Shown: one piece after another, positions 16,005-23,045 of the stretch | How the letters are laid out: every line of letters starts with the position of its first letter | How positions within the stretch are numbered: the first letter of the stretch is position 1 | IMG/VR virus record: IMGVR_UViG_3300046460_000180 | Location: 1 to 32,780 of that record | Direction: 5' to 3' (one strand) | DNA from: a virus | Length of the DNA: 32,780 nucleotides | Position numbers and translations under genes: made by a program | Notes under the pieces: model-generated | The model's input: only the letters and a program-made list of their open reading frames with translations | Databases searched by the model: none | What the model was told of the DNA's origin: nothing

Positions 16005-16955
16005 ATGGCAACACCGCTCACCCCGTCCACGTTCCTGTCCGCCCTGCGCGGCGAGGGCGTCGACGTCGTCGAGGTCGGATCCTGGCGCACCCACAACCGC
16101 GCCGGCCACGGGGCGTGGGGACCCATGAACGGCATCATGATCCACCACACCGTTACGTCGGGCGTCGCCAGCTCGGTCGCCATCTGCCGCGACGGCTACA
16201 GCACCCTGCCCGGCCCGCTCTGTCACGGCGTAATCGACAAGGCCGGCCGCGTGCACCTGGTCGGCTACGGGCGCGCCAATCACGCCGGTCTCGGCGATGA
16301 CGACGTACTTGCCGCGGTCATCGCCGAGCGCGCGCTACCGGCCGACAACGAGGCGAACACCGACGGCAACAGCCACTTCTACGGGTTCGAGTGCATCAAC
16401 CTCGGCGACGGCAAGGACCCGTGGCCCGAGGCGCAGGTCGAGGCCATCGCCCGCGCCGCCGCTGGAATCTGCCGCGCACACGGGTGGAGCGCCGAGTCCG
16501 TCATCGGCCACAACGAGTGGCAGCCGGGCAAGGTCGACCCGCGCGGCCCGATCGGCAAGGTGGGAGGCCCGGCGCTCACCATGGCGAAGATCCGCGCCCG
16601 CGTCGCCGAGCTGCTCGACGACGACCACGCGCCGACCGCGCCGACCGCGCCGAGCAAGCCCTCGACCCCGCCGAAGCCGAGCACGCCGAAGCCTTACACC
16701 CCGCCGAAGTTCCCGGCAGGCCTCGCCCCGGGCCGCACGAAGCCGTCAGCGCGCAGCTTGCAGCGCGCGCTCAAGACCGCCAGATACCTCACCAAGAGCG
16801 TGCCCGAGGCCGACAACTACGGCCCGCAGACTCAGGCCGCGGTCGCCCGGTTCCACAACGCCCACCCCACATACCGCGCCAAGGGCAAGACCCACGACCC
16901 GGCAATCGGCCCGCGCGGCTGGGCCGCCCTCCACCGCATCGCCTACGGAAAGTGA
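16005..16955 (+). CDS. Endolysin: N-acetylmuramoyl-L-alanine amidase with peptidoglycan-binding domain
   Basis: 316 residues. The start at 16005 has GGAG at 15993-15996; an upstream ATG at 15987 lacks one. The amidase/PGRP-type domain covers about residues 20-205: MIHHTVT with H47 and H48, the FECINLGDGKDPWP segment, and IGHNEWQPGKVDPRG with H169, K176 and D178, matching the zinc ligand and catalytic positions of the Amidase_2 family. A Pro/Thr/Lys linker (about 208-240) leads to a C-terminal peptidoglycan-binding domain with RSLQRALKTARYL and YGPQTQAAVARFHNAHP. It would cut the bond between glycan and stem peptide at lysis. No signal peptide is visible, so export needs a holin. Confidence 0.93.
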   Translation: MATPLTPSTFLSALRGEGVDVVEVGSWRTHNRAGHGAWGPMNGIMIHHTVTSGVASSVAICRDGYSTLPGPLCHGVIDKAGRVHLVGYGRANHAGLGDDDVLAAVIAERALPADNEANTDGNSHFYGFECINLGDGKDPWPEAQVEAIARAAAGICRAHGWSAESVIGHNEWQPGKVDPRGPIGKVGGPALTMAKIRARVAELLDDDHAPTAPTAPSKPSTPPKPSTPKPYTPPKFPAGLAPGRTKPSARSLQRALKTARYLTKSVPEADNYGPQTQAAVARFHNAHPTYRAKGKTHDPAIGPRGWAALHRIAYGK

Positions 16956-16963
16956 GCCACGCC

Positions 16964-17197
16964 ATGCAGGACAGCACCAAGCGGACCATCCGCACCGCCA
17001 TACAGGCCACCGCCGGATTCGCCGCCGCGCTCCCCGCAATCGTGGCCGCGTCCGGCATACCCGAGACACTGCCATGGGTCGCCGGCGGCCTCGCCGTCGC
17101 CAGCGGCACCGCCCGCATCATGGCACTGCCCGCAGTCGAGCAGCTGCTCGACCGCGTCGGCCTCGGCCTGGTCGACGAGGGGGCGTCGCACACGTGA
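16964..17197 (+). CDS. Holin candidate 1 (two hydrophobic helices)
   Basis: 77 residues. A short charged N terminus (MQDSTKRTIRTAIQ) leads into two hydrophobic stretches, about residues 13-32 (TAGFAAALPAIVAASG) and 37-55 (LPWVAGGLAVASGTARIM), then a short amphipathic end. That is the layout of small class II holins, and the gene lies 8 nt after the endolysin stop. Its stop overlaps the next gene's GTG by 4 nt. Identification rests on context and hydropathy. Confidence 0.7.
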   Translation: MQDSTKRTIRTAIQATAGFAAALPAIVAASGIPETLPWVAGGLAVASGTARIMALPAVEQLLDRVGLGLVDEGASHT

Positions 17198-17517
17198 GCA
17201 CCGGAGTTTCCGGCGTCGACCTCGCCATCGTCTGGTGCGGCGTCATCACCGCAACCGGCGGCGCCCTCGGCCTGCTCTACCGGGCGAGCAGAGGCGCACG
17301 CCGCCTCGCCGAACGGCTCGGCGACCTTGCCGACGACTGGCAGGGCACCCCCGACCGCCCCGGCGTCCCCGGGCGCCCGGGCGTCATGACGCGCCTCGAT
17401 GCAATGGAGCAGCAACTCGCTGCCGTCCAGCACGAGCTGCACCCCAACTCGGGAAGCAGCCTGCGCGACGCCGTCGACCGCGTCGACGAGCGGACCCGCC
17501 GCACCCTCGACGAGTAG
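17194..17517 (+). CDS. Membrane protein with coiled coil (holin 2 or spanin-like accessory)
   Basis: 107 residues from GTG 17194. One N-terminal membrane helix (about 7-28, DLAIVWCGVITATGGALGLLY) is followed by a basic patch and a helical C-terminal part with MTRLDAMEQQLAAVQHEL, probably a coiled coil. Genes of this kind often form the second half of a lysis pair in actinophages, as antiholin or second holin. The overlapping start (GTGA) implies coupled translation with the previous gene. Function within lysis is inferred. Confidence 0.65.
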   Translation: MSTGVSGVDLAIVWCGVITATGGALGLLYRASRGARRLAERLGDLADDWQGTPDRPGVPGRPGVMTRLDAMEQQLAAVQHELHPNSGSSLRDAVDRVDERTRRTLDE

Positions 17518-17532
17518 CACCCCCGTGCACCA

Positions 17533-17562
17533 TGCCCCTCCTGCCTTCCGGCAGGAGGGGCA
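17533..17562 (+). terminator. Late operon terminator
   Basis: Perfect 13-bp stem, TGCCCCTCCTGCC (17533-17545) with its complement at 17550-17562, and a TTCC loop, followed by CTTTC. It lies 15 nt after the last lysis gene and before an independent regulatory gene, so it closes the late transcription unit. Confidence 0.88.
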
Positions 17563-17658
17563 CTTTCGCGCGTTCAGGAGAGTTTACGAATTGGACGCCG
17601 ACAGGACGCGGCCGCGCTCGTACTCTGGCAGTCCGGACACACGCGTACAGGGGGCAGG

Positions 17659-18885
17659 ATGACCACACACCACGTTGGCCAACGGATCCGCGAGCTGCGC
17701 AAGGTTCGGCAGCTCTCCGTGCGGCAGTTGGCCGGCCGAGTCGCCATCTCCGTGAGCCTTCTGGAGAAGGTCGAACGGGGCGACCGCACACCGAACCCCG
17801 GCCTGATCGCCCAGCTCGCCCAGGCGCTCGCCGTCGGCCCAGACAGAATCACCGGCCAGCCGTTCATCAACGGCGCCGAAACCGAGGACCAGGTCCAGGC
17901 CGTCATCCCCGAACTGCGCCGCATCCTCCTCACGTACGACAACCCCGACGACCTAGTAACTGCCCCCCGCCCGCTTCCGGTCCTCGCCGCCGAGATGGAC
18001 CACGTCACACAGATGCGGCAAGACGGGCAGTACGTCCCCATGGGCCCGCTGCTCCCCGGCCTGCTCGCCGAGCTCACCCACACTGCTCTGTCCACCCAAG
18101 GCGAGCAGCAGCGCCAGGCATTCTGGTGGCTCGCCCGCGGCTACCGGGCCACCAACTCGCTGGCGCACAAGCTCGGATACCACGACTTGAGCCTCACAGC
18201 GGTTGAGCGAGTCCACTGGGCTGCGGACCGGTCCGGTGACCCCCTCATGCAGGTGACGGCTGCGTACCTGAAGTCCGGGGCCATGGTCAGGATGGGCGCG
18301 TTCGGATCGGCACGCCGCCTGCTGGAGGGGCTGGAGCGCGAAATCGAGCGCCTCGCCCCTGAAGAGGCTCTCACCGAGGCGCAGGTCGCCGTGCAGGGCG
18401 CCGTACTCCTGAAGCTGGCAATCCTCGAAGCGCGCGACGGCCGGCCGGAGTGGGCGACGCAACGTCTTACCGAGGCCCGCACGGCAGCGGGCATGCTCCG
18501 CGCGGACACCACGCACTACGAGATGAGCTTCGGGCCGACCAACGTCCGCATCCACGAGGTGGCAGCGCTGATCGACATGGGCGACACAGCGCAGGCACTC
18601 GCGCGGCTGCGGGAGTGGGGAGCGGAGCAGGACCGTACAGAGTGGGAGCTCCCGGCGGGAATCGCGGCTGAACGCGCTTCGCATCACCACATTGATGTGG
18701 CTTCGGCCCGGCTTGCAGAGGGCGACCGGCGCGGCGCCTTCGCCGATCTTGCGGTGGCACGAGGGATCAGCCCTGTGCATACCCGATTCCACCCGACCGT
18801 ACGGAGCACCGCAGCGGCGCTTGTACGGCTTGACCGGCACCAGGACGACACGATTGCCGGGTTCGCTCGATGGACTGGCGTGTGA
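17659..18885 (+). CDS. XRE-TPR transcriptional regulator (host-like)
   Basis: 408 residues. The N-terminal helix-turn-helix (about 5-62) reads VGQRIRELRKVRQLSVRQLA, then SVSLLEKVERGDRTPNPGLI and LAQALAVGPDRITG. The remaining 300 residues are all-helical, TPR-like: ALSTQGEQQRQAFWWLARGY, ERVHWAADRSGDPLMQVTAA, ATQRLTEARTAAGMLRA and others. This layout is common in Streptomyces chromosomal regulators and is formally like the RRNPP family, whose TPR part binds a small signal. It sits alone after the late terminator and before small host-like genes. Its target and signal are unknown. The start is supported by AGGGGGCAGG just upstream. Confidence 0.85.
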   Translation: MTTHHVGQRIRELRKVRQLSVRQLAGRVAISVSLLEKVERGDRTPNPGLIAQLAQALAVGPDRITGQPFINGAETEDQVQAVIPELRRILLTYDNPDDLVTAPRPLPVLAAEMDHVTQMRQDGQYVPMGPLLPGLLAELTHTALSTQGEQQRQAFWWLARGYRATNSLAHKLGYHDLSLTAVERVHWAADRSGDPLMQVTAAYLKSGAMVRMGAFGSARRLLEGLEREIERLAPEEALTEAQVAVQGAVLLKLAILEARDGRPEWATQRLTEARTAAGMLRADTTHYEMSFGPTNVRIHEVAALIDMGDTAQALARLREWGAEQDRTEWELPAGIAAERASHHHIDVASARLAEGDRRGAFADLAVARGISPVHTRFHPTVRSTAAALVRLDRHQDDTIAGFARWTGV

Positions 18886-18954
18886 CGCTCTGTCAAGAGT
18901 TGTGACAGAAAATCATCCCCACAGATTGTGCGGAACGCCCCGACGTTTTCGCGC

Positions 18955-18992
18955 GACGATCCCCTCACATCCACCTGTGTGAGGGGATCGTC
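18955..18992 (+). promoter_or_regulatory. 15-bp hairpin abutting a start codon and burying the RBS
   Basis: A perfect 15-bp stem, 18955-18969 with 18978-18992, and an 8-nt loop. The base after the stem is the A of ATG 18993. The only Shine-Dalgarno-like stretch for that gene, GAGGGG at 18981-18986, lies inside the 3' arm. The structure could block translation unless opened, or it could be the terminator of the regulator gene upstream; there is no T-tract. Confidence 0.7.
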
Positions 18993-19418
18993 ATGTCTGA
19001 CACCACCGCAGCCGCCGGGGCCTGGCTCGCCGAGGCCGACCCCGACGCCGAACACGCTGCCCGCTGGATCAGCGGCGCCAAGATTCTGTTATTGCCACTC
19101 GGCCGCCGATGGTCGGCGATCAAGGTTCCCGAGCACGACGGGCTCTCGGCCGCAGCTGCGCACGACGTCACCGGCCCTGTCGTTCACGACCCCGCCGGCC
19201 ACTGCGTCTTCTTCCTCGTCCCGACCGATACGGTGTGGGACTGCCCAGGCACCGAGCTGCTCGGCGATACCTGCTGGCTGGCCGTGCCGGTCCCCACCAT
19301 GATCGAGCCGCCGGGCCCCCACTGGATCAGCCCGCCGGACGGGAGCGGCCTACTGGTCGACCCGGCACGGTTGCGTGCGGCACTCGGCCCGCGCGTCGGA
19401 GCGGAGCACTTCGGATGA
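18993..19418 (+). CDS. Conserved Streptomyces-type protein of unknown function
   Basis: 141 residues. The pattern (WISGAKILLLPLGRRWSAIKVP, then GPVVHDPAGHCVFFLVPTDT, ELLGDTCWLAVPVP and PHWISPPDGSGLLVDPARL) matches a frequent Streptomyces protein family of about 150 residues found near mobile elements and HTH regulators; no function is known to me. The beta-rich LPLGRRW segment is reminiscent of the start of bifunctional primase/polymerase-type proteins, but no catalytic residues follow. The next gene overlaps its stop by 4 nt. It looks like cargo taken from a host chromosome. Confidence 0.75.
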   Translation: MSDTTAAAGAWLAEADPDAEHAARWISGAKILLLPLGRRWSAIKVPEHDGLSAAAAHDVTGPVVHDPAGHCVFFLVPTDTVWDCPGTELLGDTCWLAVPVPTMIEPPGPHWISPPDGSGLLVDPARLRAALGPRVGAEHFG

Positions 19419-19564
19419 TCACACTGACGAAACGCGGCGGCCGTGCTGAGACGGTGTACCGCAAGCTCATCGGCCACACCGTGACCTGCGCAGGCTGTCG
19501 CGCCGGGGCGCCCTGCCTCACGGCTGCACGGCTCGGTCGCGCATGGCGGGCGGTACGGGGATGA
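19415..19564 (+). CDS. Small cysteine-containing host-like protein
   Basis: 49 residues, overlapping its neighbours on both sides by 4 nt (ATGA). It contains YRKLIGHTVTCAGCRAGAPC with three cysteines and a histidine in a possible metal-binding knuckle, then TAARLGRAWRAVRG. Very similar short proteins occur in Streptomyces next to the family encoded upstream. Function unknown. Confidence 0.65.
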   Translation: MITLTKRGGRAETVYRKLIGHTVTCAGCRAGAPCLTAARLGRAWRAVRG

Positions 19565-19719
19565 GGACCGAGTCGACCGCGGTCATCACCCACGTCTGCT
19601 GGGACCTGGACCCGAAGACCGGGGCGCGCTGCCGAAGGGACCCCCGCCACAAGGGTGACCACTACGACCCCTACACGCGCGACTCCTGGGACCATCCCGG
19701 CACAACGTGGCGCAGCTGA
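19561..19719 (+). CDS. Very small protein with CWDLD and Cys/His residues
   Basis: 52 residues, starting in the ATGA overlap with the previous stop. The sequence includes HVCWDLDPKTGARCRRDPRH and KGDHYDPYTRDSWDHPG, giving two Cys and several His/Asp that could bind a metal ion. It is the third gene of a coupled trio and its stop comes 47 nt before the convergent XRE gene. No function is recognised; coding is supported by coupling and biased third-position GC. Confidence 0.5.
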   Translation: MRTESTAVITHVCWDLDPKTGARCRRDPRHKGDHYDPYTRDSWDHPGTTWRS

Positions 19720-19766
19720 GCTCCCGCCCGTACCCGAGGCCGGCGGCGGCCGGGGTCCGGGCGGGC

Positions 19767-20000
19767 TTACTGCCGTACGAGGTCGGCGACGGTGACGTCC
19801 AGGGCGCAAGCGATGCGCCACAGGGTGTCGAGCCGCGGGGACGCGTGTCCGTTCTCGATCTGGCTGATCGCCTGCTTTTCCAGACCGGCGCGGCCGGCCA
19901 ACCGCTCTTGCGTGCAGTTGGCAGCTAGTCGGATGGCGCGTACCTGGTCGCCGACGTGCCGCCGGTAGTCGAGGAGTTCTTCGGGCGATTCGGGGCGCAC
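19767..20000 (-). CDS. Small XRE-family regulator
   Basis: 77 residues from GTG at 20000; an in-frame stop just upstream (20019-20021) leaves this as the first start, with AGGA close before it. Nearly the whole protein is a helix-turn-helix: VGDQVRAIRLAANCTQERLA, GLEKQAISQIENGHASPRL and LWRIACALDVTVADLVRQ. It has no dimerisation or sensor domain. It is leftward and convergent with the small cargo genes. A 14-bp palindrome upstream (20036-20049) may be its operator. Possible roles are a regulator of the neighbouring cassette or a second phage regulator. Confidence 0.8.
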   Translation of the reverse strand: MRPESPEELLDYRRHVGDQVRAIRLAANCTQERLAGRAGLEKQAISQIENGHASPRLDTLWRIACALDVTVADLVRQ

Positions 20001-20035
20001 TGTCCTACGGTGTGCGGCTCATGATCATTTGTCGT

Positions 20036-20049
20036 TACGGTAGACCGTA
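20036..20049. promoter_or_regulatory. Palindrome, candidate operator of the small XRE gene
   Basis: TACGGT (20036-20041), 2 nt, ACCGTA (20044-20049). On the minus strand a TATACG hexamer overlaps its edge (20051-20046), and a further TACGGT half-site lies at 20006-20011, 30 nt nearer the gene. Suits an autoregulatory site. No good -35 was seen. Confidence 0.4.
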
Positions 20050-20122
20050 TATTGATGGATCTTGCACGCACGTGATTCACTACTTCCGGCGTCAAGGTCG
20101 CGAGCCGTAGGCGCCAAAACGA

Positions 20123-20152
20123 GCGGCCCCTGAACGGAAGTTCAGGGGCCGC
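20123..20152 (-). terminator. Terminator downstream of the integrase (probably bidirectional)
   Basis: Perfect 13-bp stem, 20123-20135 with 20140-20152, and a GGAA/TTCC loop. Read leftward it is followed by TCGTTTTGG, read rightward by CGTGCTTTG, so both strands have a short T-run. It separates integrase operon transcription from the small XRE gene. Confidence 0.82.
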
Positions 20153-20342
20153 CGTGCTTTGAGGTGGAACATGCCGGGTGCGAGGATCGGGAAGGGCTTG
20201 ACCCGCCTCCGCGGCCGCCAGACAATCGACCAAACGAAGATTGGTCTACACCACCGGGACGGTGCACTCATGTCGGAAGAGCGTTCTTCACTTTCCAATC
20301 TGCTCAAAGAGGAAACTGTAACCCGTTCGTCTTGACCTGCGG
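20153..20342. other. Non-coding stretch next to the integrase; attP candidate region
   Basis: The 342-nt interval 20001-20342 has no convincing gene. Besides the palindrome and terminator listed, this part holds GACCAA (20228-20233) facing TTGGTC (20241-20246), and close by CACCG facing CGGTG around 20252-20264. Serine integrase attP sites are about 50 bp imperfect dyads beside int, so this is the natural place for one. The core cannot be fixed without a host junction. Confidence 0.35.
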
Positions 20343-21995
20343 TTATGCCGTCGGCTGCGTGCCGCGCGGGCCCCAGAGGGCTGGGGGGTCCTCCCACACA
20401 GCCACGGCAACGGCGTAGGGGGGAAGGGTCATAAGCCCTTGCTCGCGCTTGGGGTACGCCCATACGCCCCGCAGCACGGTCCTGAGCATCGTCTGCCGAC
20501 TCTCGACCGGCGTGAGCTCCCAGCGACCCAGCAACCCCCGGATCACTGGCAGGAGCGCGGCGCGGTCGGTCGTCTCCTCCGGGGCCTGGTCGAGCTCGGC
20601 AAGCTGAACGGTGATCGAGAGCTGTTCGGAGGTGAGCCGGTCCCGCTCCCGCACGTACGACTCTTCGGGGATGATCCCGCGGCTGACGAGACTGGTCTGG
20701 CGGTCCATCTCTCGCGCGATCTCGTCGAGCTGGCCGGACAGCTGCTGTTTCGCGGTCAGGGTGCGCTCGGCACGGTTTTCGTCGGCCGGCGCGGATTGCT
20801 GCGGGATCGTCGCGGCGTCGGCTTCGATCTCTGCCGCCATCTCCGCCAGCCGTTCGAGGATTGCCGATTCCACGACGGCGCGTTTGATGTACACGCCGTC
20901 GCAGCTGCCCGAGTCGCTGCGCGTCGAGCACCGGTGCAGGTACCCCGGCTTGTTGATGAGCACGCCCCCGGCGCCGTGAGTGGCGCCATTGCAAATGTTC
21001 GCTCCGCCACCACACCGGCCGCAGCGGACAAGCCCGGACGAGGCATATGGGGAGGTGCGGACCCTGGCGGGGGTCTTCCGTGCGACTTCGCGCTGCTCCT
21101 TGTACGCCTCCCAGACGTCTTCCTTGACGATGACCTCTTGGGCGCCTGGGATGAAGATGCGTACAGGGCAGAGCGCGGTGCGTGATGCTTTGCCGTCGGG
21201 GTCGGTGGGTGGGCAGTCGCAGTCTGTCGGGTGGTAGCGGATCCAGCCGGCCGCAAAGCCAGAGTCGAGATACTTCGTGAGGCTGCTCTGCCGCCACGGC
21301 ACACCTCGGGTCCCTACGTATCCCTCACTGCCCAACTGCCGGATGACCGAGTTCATGGTCCTGCCGTCGGCTATCCGCTGGTAGATGTCCGTGACCAGGA
21401 GACCCAGTTTCGGATCGGGTTCGTACCACTCCGGGTGCAGCACGCCGTCGTCATCGAGGCGCCGCTGATGCCAGATGTACCCCCAGCGCTTTTTGCCGGT
21501 GGACGGCAGCCCGCGGTTGCGCCGGTTCTCCATGGTTTCGGCCCACTGCTCGCCGATACGGTCCGACTCGAACTCTGCGAACTTGAACGCCAGCCCCTGC
21601 TGGAGGCGTCCGAATGCGGTGCTTGTGTCGACTGCCTCGGTTGCAGATTCGAGGCGCCCGCCGACTGCTTCCAGCCTGGCGAGGTTGAGGGCGTTGCCGT
21701 GGCGCGATCGGCCGAATCGGCTGTACCGCCATACGGCAATGCCGCGGGCCGTGCCGTCCTCGACAGACTTGATGGCCCCCATGATCTTGCGCTTGAAGTT
21801 GCGGCCCGTCATGTCGAGGTCTTCGACCCACCCGACGATGCGCTTGCCGTTGCGGTCGGCCCAGGCCTGGATGGACGACCGTTGAATGTCCGGGCTGATC
21901 TTGTCTTCGTAGTAGGTGCTGACTCGGATGTAACCAATCCAGGGCTCCCCGGCTGCTGCCTGGGAGCCCTGGAATGTGGTGGGGATCAGTGTCAC
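20343..21995 (-). CDS. int: Large serine integrase
   Basis: 550 residues from GTG 21995 with GGGAG 8 nt upstream. The resolvase-like catalytic domain (about 18-165) has GYIRVST with the nucleophile at S26, AVWRYSRFGRS, and FAEFESDRIGEQW. The recombinase domain follows (about 170-290, with GKKRWGYIWHQRR and GRTMNSVIRQLGSEGYVGTR). The zinc ribbon has LVRCGRCGGGA and a second pair in HRCSTRSDSGSC, then a coiled coil (about 395-470). It would join attP to a host attB without host factors. It overlaps the upstream membrane protein by 4 nt, so integrase is probably co-expressed with the repressor. A directionality factor was not recognised. Confidence 0.96.
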   Translation of the reverse strand: MTLIPTTFQGSQAAAGEPWIGYIRVSTYYEDKISPDIQRSSIQAWADRNGKRIVGWVEDLDMTGRNFKRKIMGAIKSVEDGTARGIAVWRYSRFGRSRHGNALNLARLEAVGGRLESATEAVDTSTAFGRLQQGLAFKFAEFESDRIGEQWAETMENRRNRGLPSTGKKRWGYIWHQRRLDDDGVLHPEWYEPDPKLGLLVTDIYQRIADGRTMNSVIRQLGSEGYVGTRGVPWRQSSLTKYLDSGFAAGWIRYHPTDCDCPPTDPDGKASRTALCPVRIFIPGAQEVIVKEDVWEAYKEQREVARKTPARVRTSPYASSGLVRCGRCGGGANICNGATHGAGGVLINKPGYLHRCSTRSDSGSCDGVYIKRAVVESAILERLAEMAAEIEADAATIPQQSAPADENRAERTLTAKQQLSGQLDEIAREMDRQTSLVSRGIIPEESYVRERDRLTSEQLSITVQLAELDQAPEETTDRAALLPVIRGLLGRWELTPVESRQTMLRTVLRGVWAYPKREQGLMTLPPYAVAVAVWEDPPALWGPRGTQPTA

Positions 21996-22336
21996 GTTGC
22001 GGTCTCCCGTGGGCGCCGGGCAGCAGCTTCGAAGTCAACTACTACGGTGCCGTTGCTCGGCGCGGTGATGAGTTGTGTGTCGTGCTGGATGACGGCCCGC
22101 ACAAGTGCTGCGGTGTCGGCGTCCGCAACTTGTTTCCGAATGGTCGTCTGCACTGCCCGGTAGCCGGTTGCCGCTGTCGCCAGCACCCCGAGCATCGTGA
22201 CGGTTATGCCGGTTCCGATGACGGGCCCGATGGCGGTCGTTGTCACTGCACCAGTGATCAGGATGGTGAGGCCGACCACCAGGGTGAGAGCGGAGAGCGC
22301 AGCAGTCAGGTACGGGCTGCGAGTGGACACGGACAC
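21992..22336 (-). CDS. Two-helix membrane protein of the lysogeny operon
   Basis: 114 residues from GTG 22336, 16 nt after the repressor stop and overlapping the integrase start (GTGA). Two membrane helices are clear, about 10-32 (ALSALTLVVGLTILITGAV) and 36-58 (IGPVIGTGITVTMLGVLATA), followed by a soluble tail of about 55 residues that includes TTIRKQVADADTAALVRAVI. Function unknown. Because it is sandwiched between repressor and integrase and so likely made in lysogens, a role in superinfection exclusion or other prophage benefit is a reasonable guess. Confidence 0.75.
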   Translation of the reverse strand: MSVSTRSPYLTAALSALTLVVGLTILITGAVTTTAIGPVIGTGITVTMLGVLATAATGYRAVQTTIRKQVADADTAALVRAVIQHDTQLITAPSNGTVVVDFEAAARRPRETAT

Positions 22337-22352
22337 GTGCGGGCCTTCTTCC

Positions 22353-22772
22353 TTAGGGGGCGCTCTCCCCGGCGTCTTTCGCGTGGAGTGCGCGGATCAT
22401 GCTGAGCACTGCTGCTTGGTCGGCGGTGTCGGTGACGCCCAGCGCTTCGAGTGCCTCGTGAGGCGAAGCGGGGCGTCTGGCTTTTTTCTTGTCCGCGGCA
22501 ATCTCCTCCGGGGGAAGGAGGCCGGCGCGGGCGATGAGGGGTAGGACGGGGACGTTGAGGGTCTGGCCCACAGCGAGCAGGGTGCGAATGTCGGGCTGTC
22601 CGGTGTCTCCGAGTAGTCGCGAGACGGTGGCCGCAGGGATGCCGGATGCCTCAGCGAAGCGGGCTCGGGTCCCTCGTTCGGCGGGGTCGTATCCGTAGCG
22701 TGGGAGCGCCCAGCGCAGCCACTCGCCGACTGATGCGGTGAGTGGGGGTTCGGGTTGCGAGCCGTTTGTCAT
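22353..22772 (-). CDS. Phage immunity repressor candidate (XRE family)
   Basis: 139 residues from ATG 22772. The N-terminal part has the helix-turn-helix: GTRARFAEASGIPAATVSRL as the core, then PDIRTLLAVGQTLNVPVLPL. The C-terminal 40 residues (ADKKKARRPASPHEALEALG, TADQAAVLSMIRALHAKDAG) are helical and could dimerise; there is no LexA-type protease domain. It is leftward, heads the integrase operon and faces a Cro-like gene, the usual place of the immunity repressor. No Shine-Dalgarno precedes the ATG, and a TACATT -10-like box ends 6 nt before it, so the mRNA may be leaderless. An earlier in-frame ATG (22901) is rejected because the extension looks non-coding. Confidence 0.8.
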   Translation of the reverse strand: MTNGSQPEPPLTASVGEWLRWALPRYGYDPAERGTRARFAEASGIPAATVSRLLGDTGQPDIRTLLAVGQTLNVPVLPLIARAGLLPPEEIAADKKKARRPASPHEALEALGVTDTADQAAVLSMIRALHAKDAGESAP

Positions 22773-23045
22773 AGCGGCAATGTATCGCGCGTGAACGGTT
22801 CTTAGTACTGGTCGCGCAAGTTTTGGGCACGCCTTGCCTTCCCCCCGCCGGTTTCCACGAACGTACGCGCCACTGTATCGGTCAGGCATTCGAATATGCA
22901 CGAGTTCCCCACATCGTGCTCACACAACGTCACACCACCCTCGCCTGATCGTCAAGAGTTGAATCACTCGTTCCATGCGTGATCGGTCTGTGTTATGTTC
23001 CATGCGTGATCGAAACACGATCACGCATGTACCGAAGGAACGCTC
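22773..23045. promoter_or_regulatory. Divergent control region of the lysis-lysogeny switch
   Basis: 273 nt without a gene. Toward the repressor: minus-strand TACATT at 22784-22779. Toward the early operon: a copy of GTTCCATGCGTGATCG at 22970-22985, another at 22997-23012 and an inverted copy of its last 12 bases at 23018-23029. Weaker relatives of the 12-base site (8 of 12 matching on the minus strand) are at 22782-22793 and 22809-22820, beside the repressor start. The layout resembles a lambda-like operator region; binding is inferred. Confidence 0.6.
22992..23029 (+). promoter_or_regulatory. Early promoter/operator module A
   Basis: GTTATGTTC (TATGTT at 22994-22999 as a -10 candidate) followed directly by a perfect dyad: arms CATGCGTGATCG (23001-23012) and CGATCACGCATG (23018-23029) with a 5-nt spacer. 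A further copy of the arm lies at 22974-22985 over the expected -35. It sits just ahead of the GAAGGAA ribosome binding site of the Cro-like gene. A similar module occurs at 27971-28008. Confidence 0.65.

Noticed and set aside
20092-21297. 401-codon minus-strand frame overlapping the integrase end and running through the terminator
   Set aside because: It is in another frame of the integrase gene and crosses a strong hairpin. The tail segment VKPFPILAPGMFHL was considered as a host-derived attP remnant, but nothing supports it.
22353-22901. Longer repressor starting at 22901
   Set aside because: The added 43 residues have no domain pattern, the DNA is the operator-rich intergenic region, and codon bias drops there.
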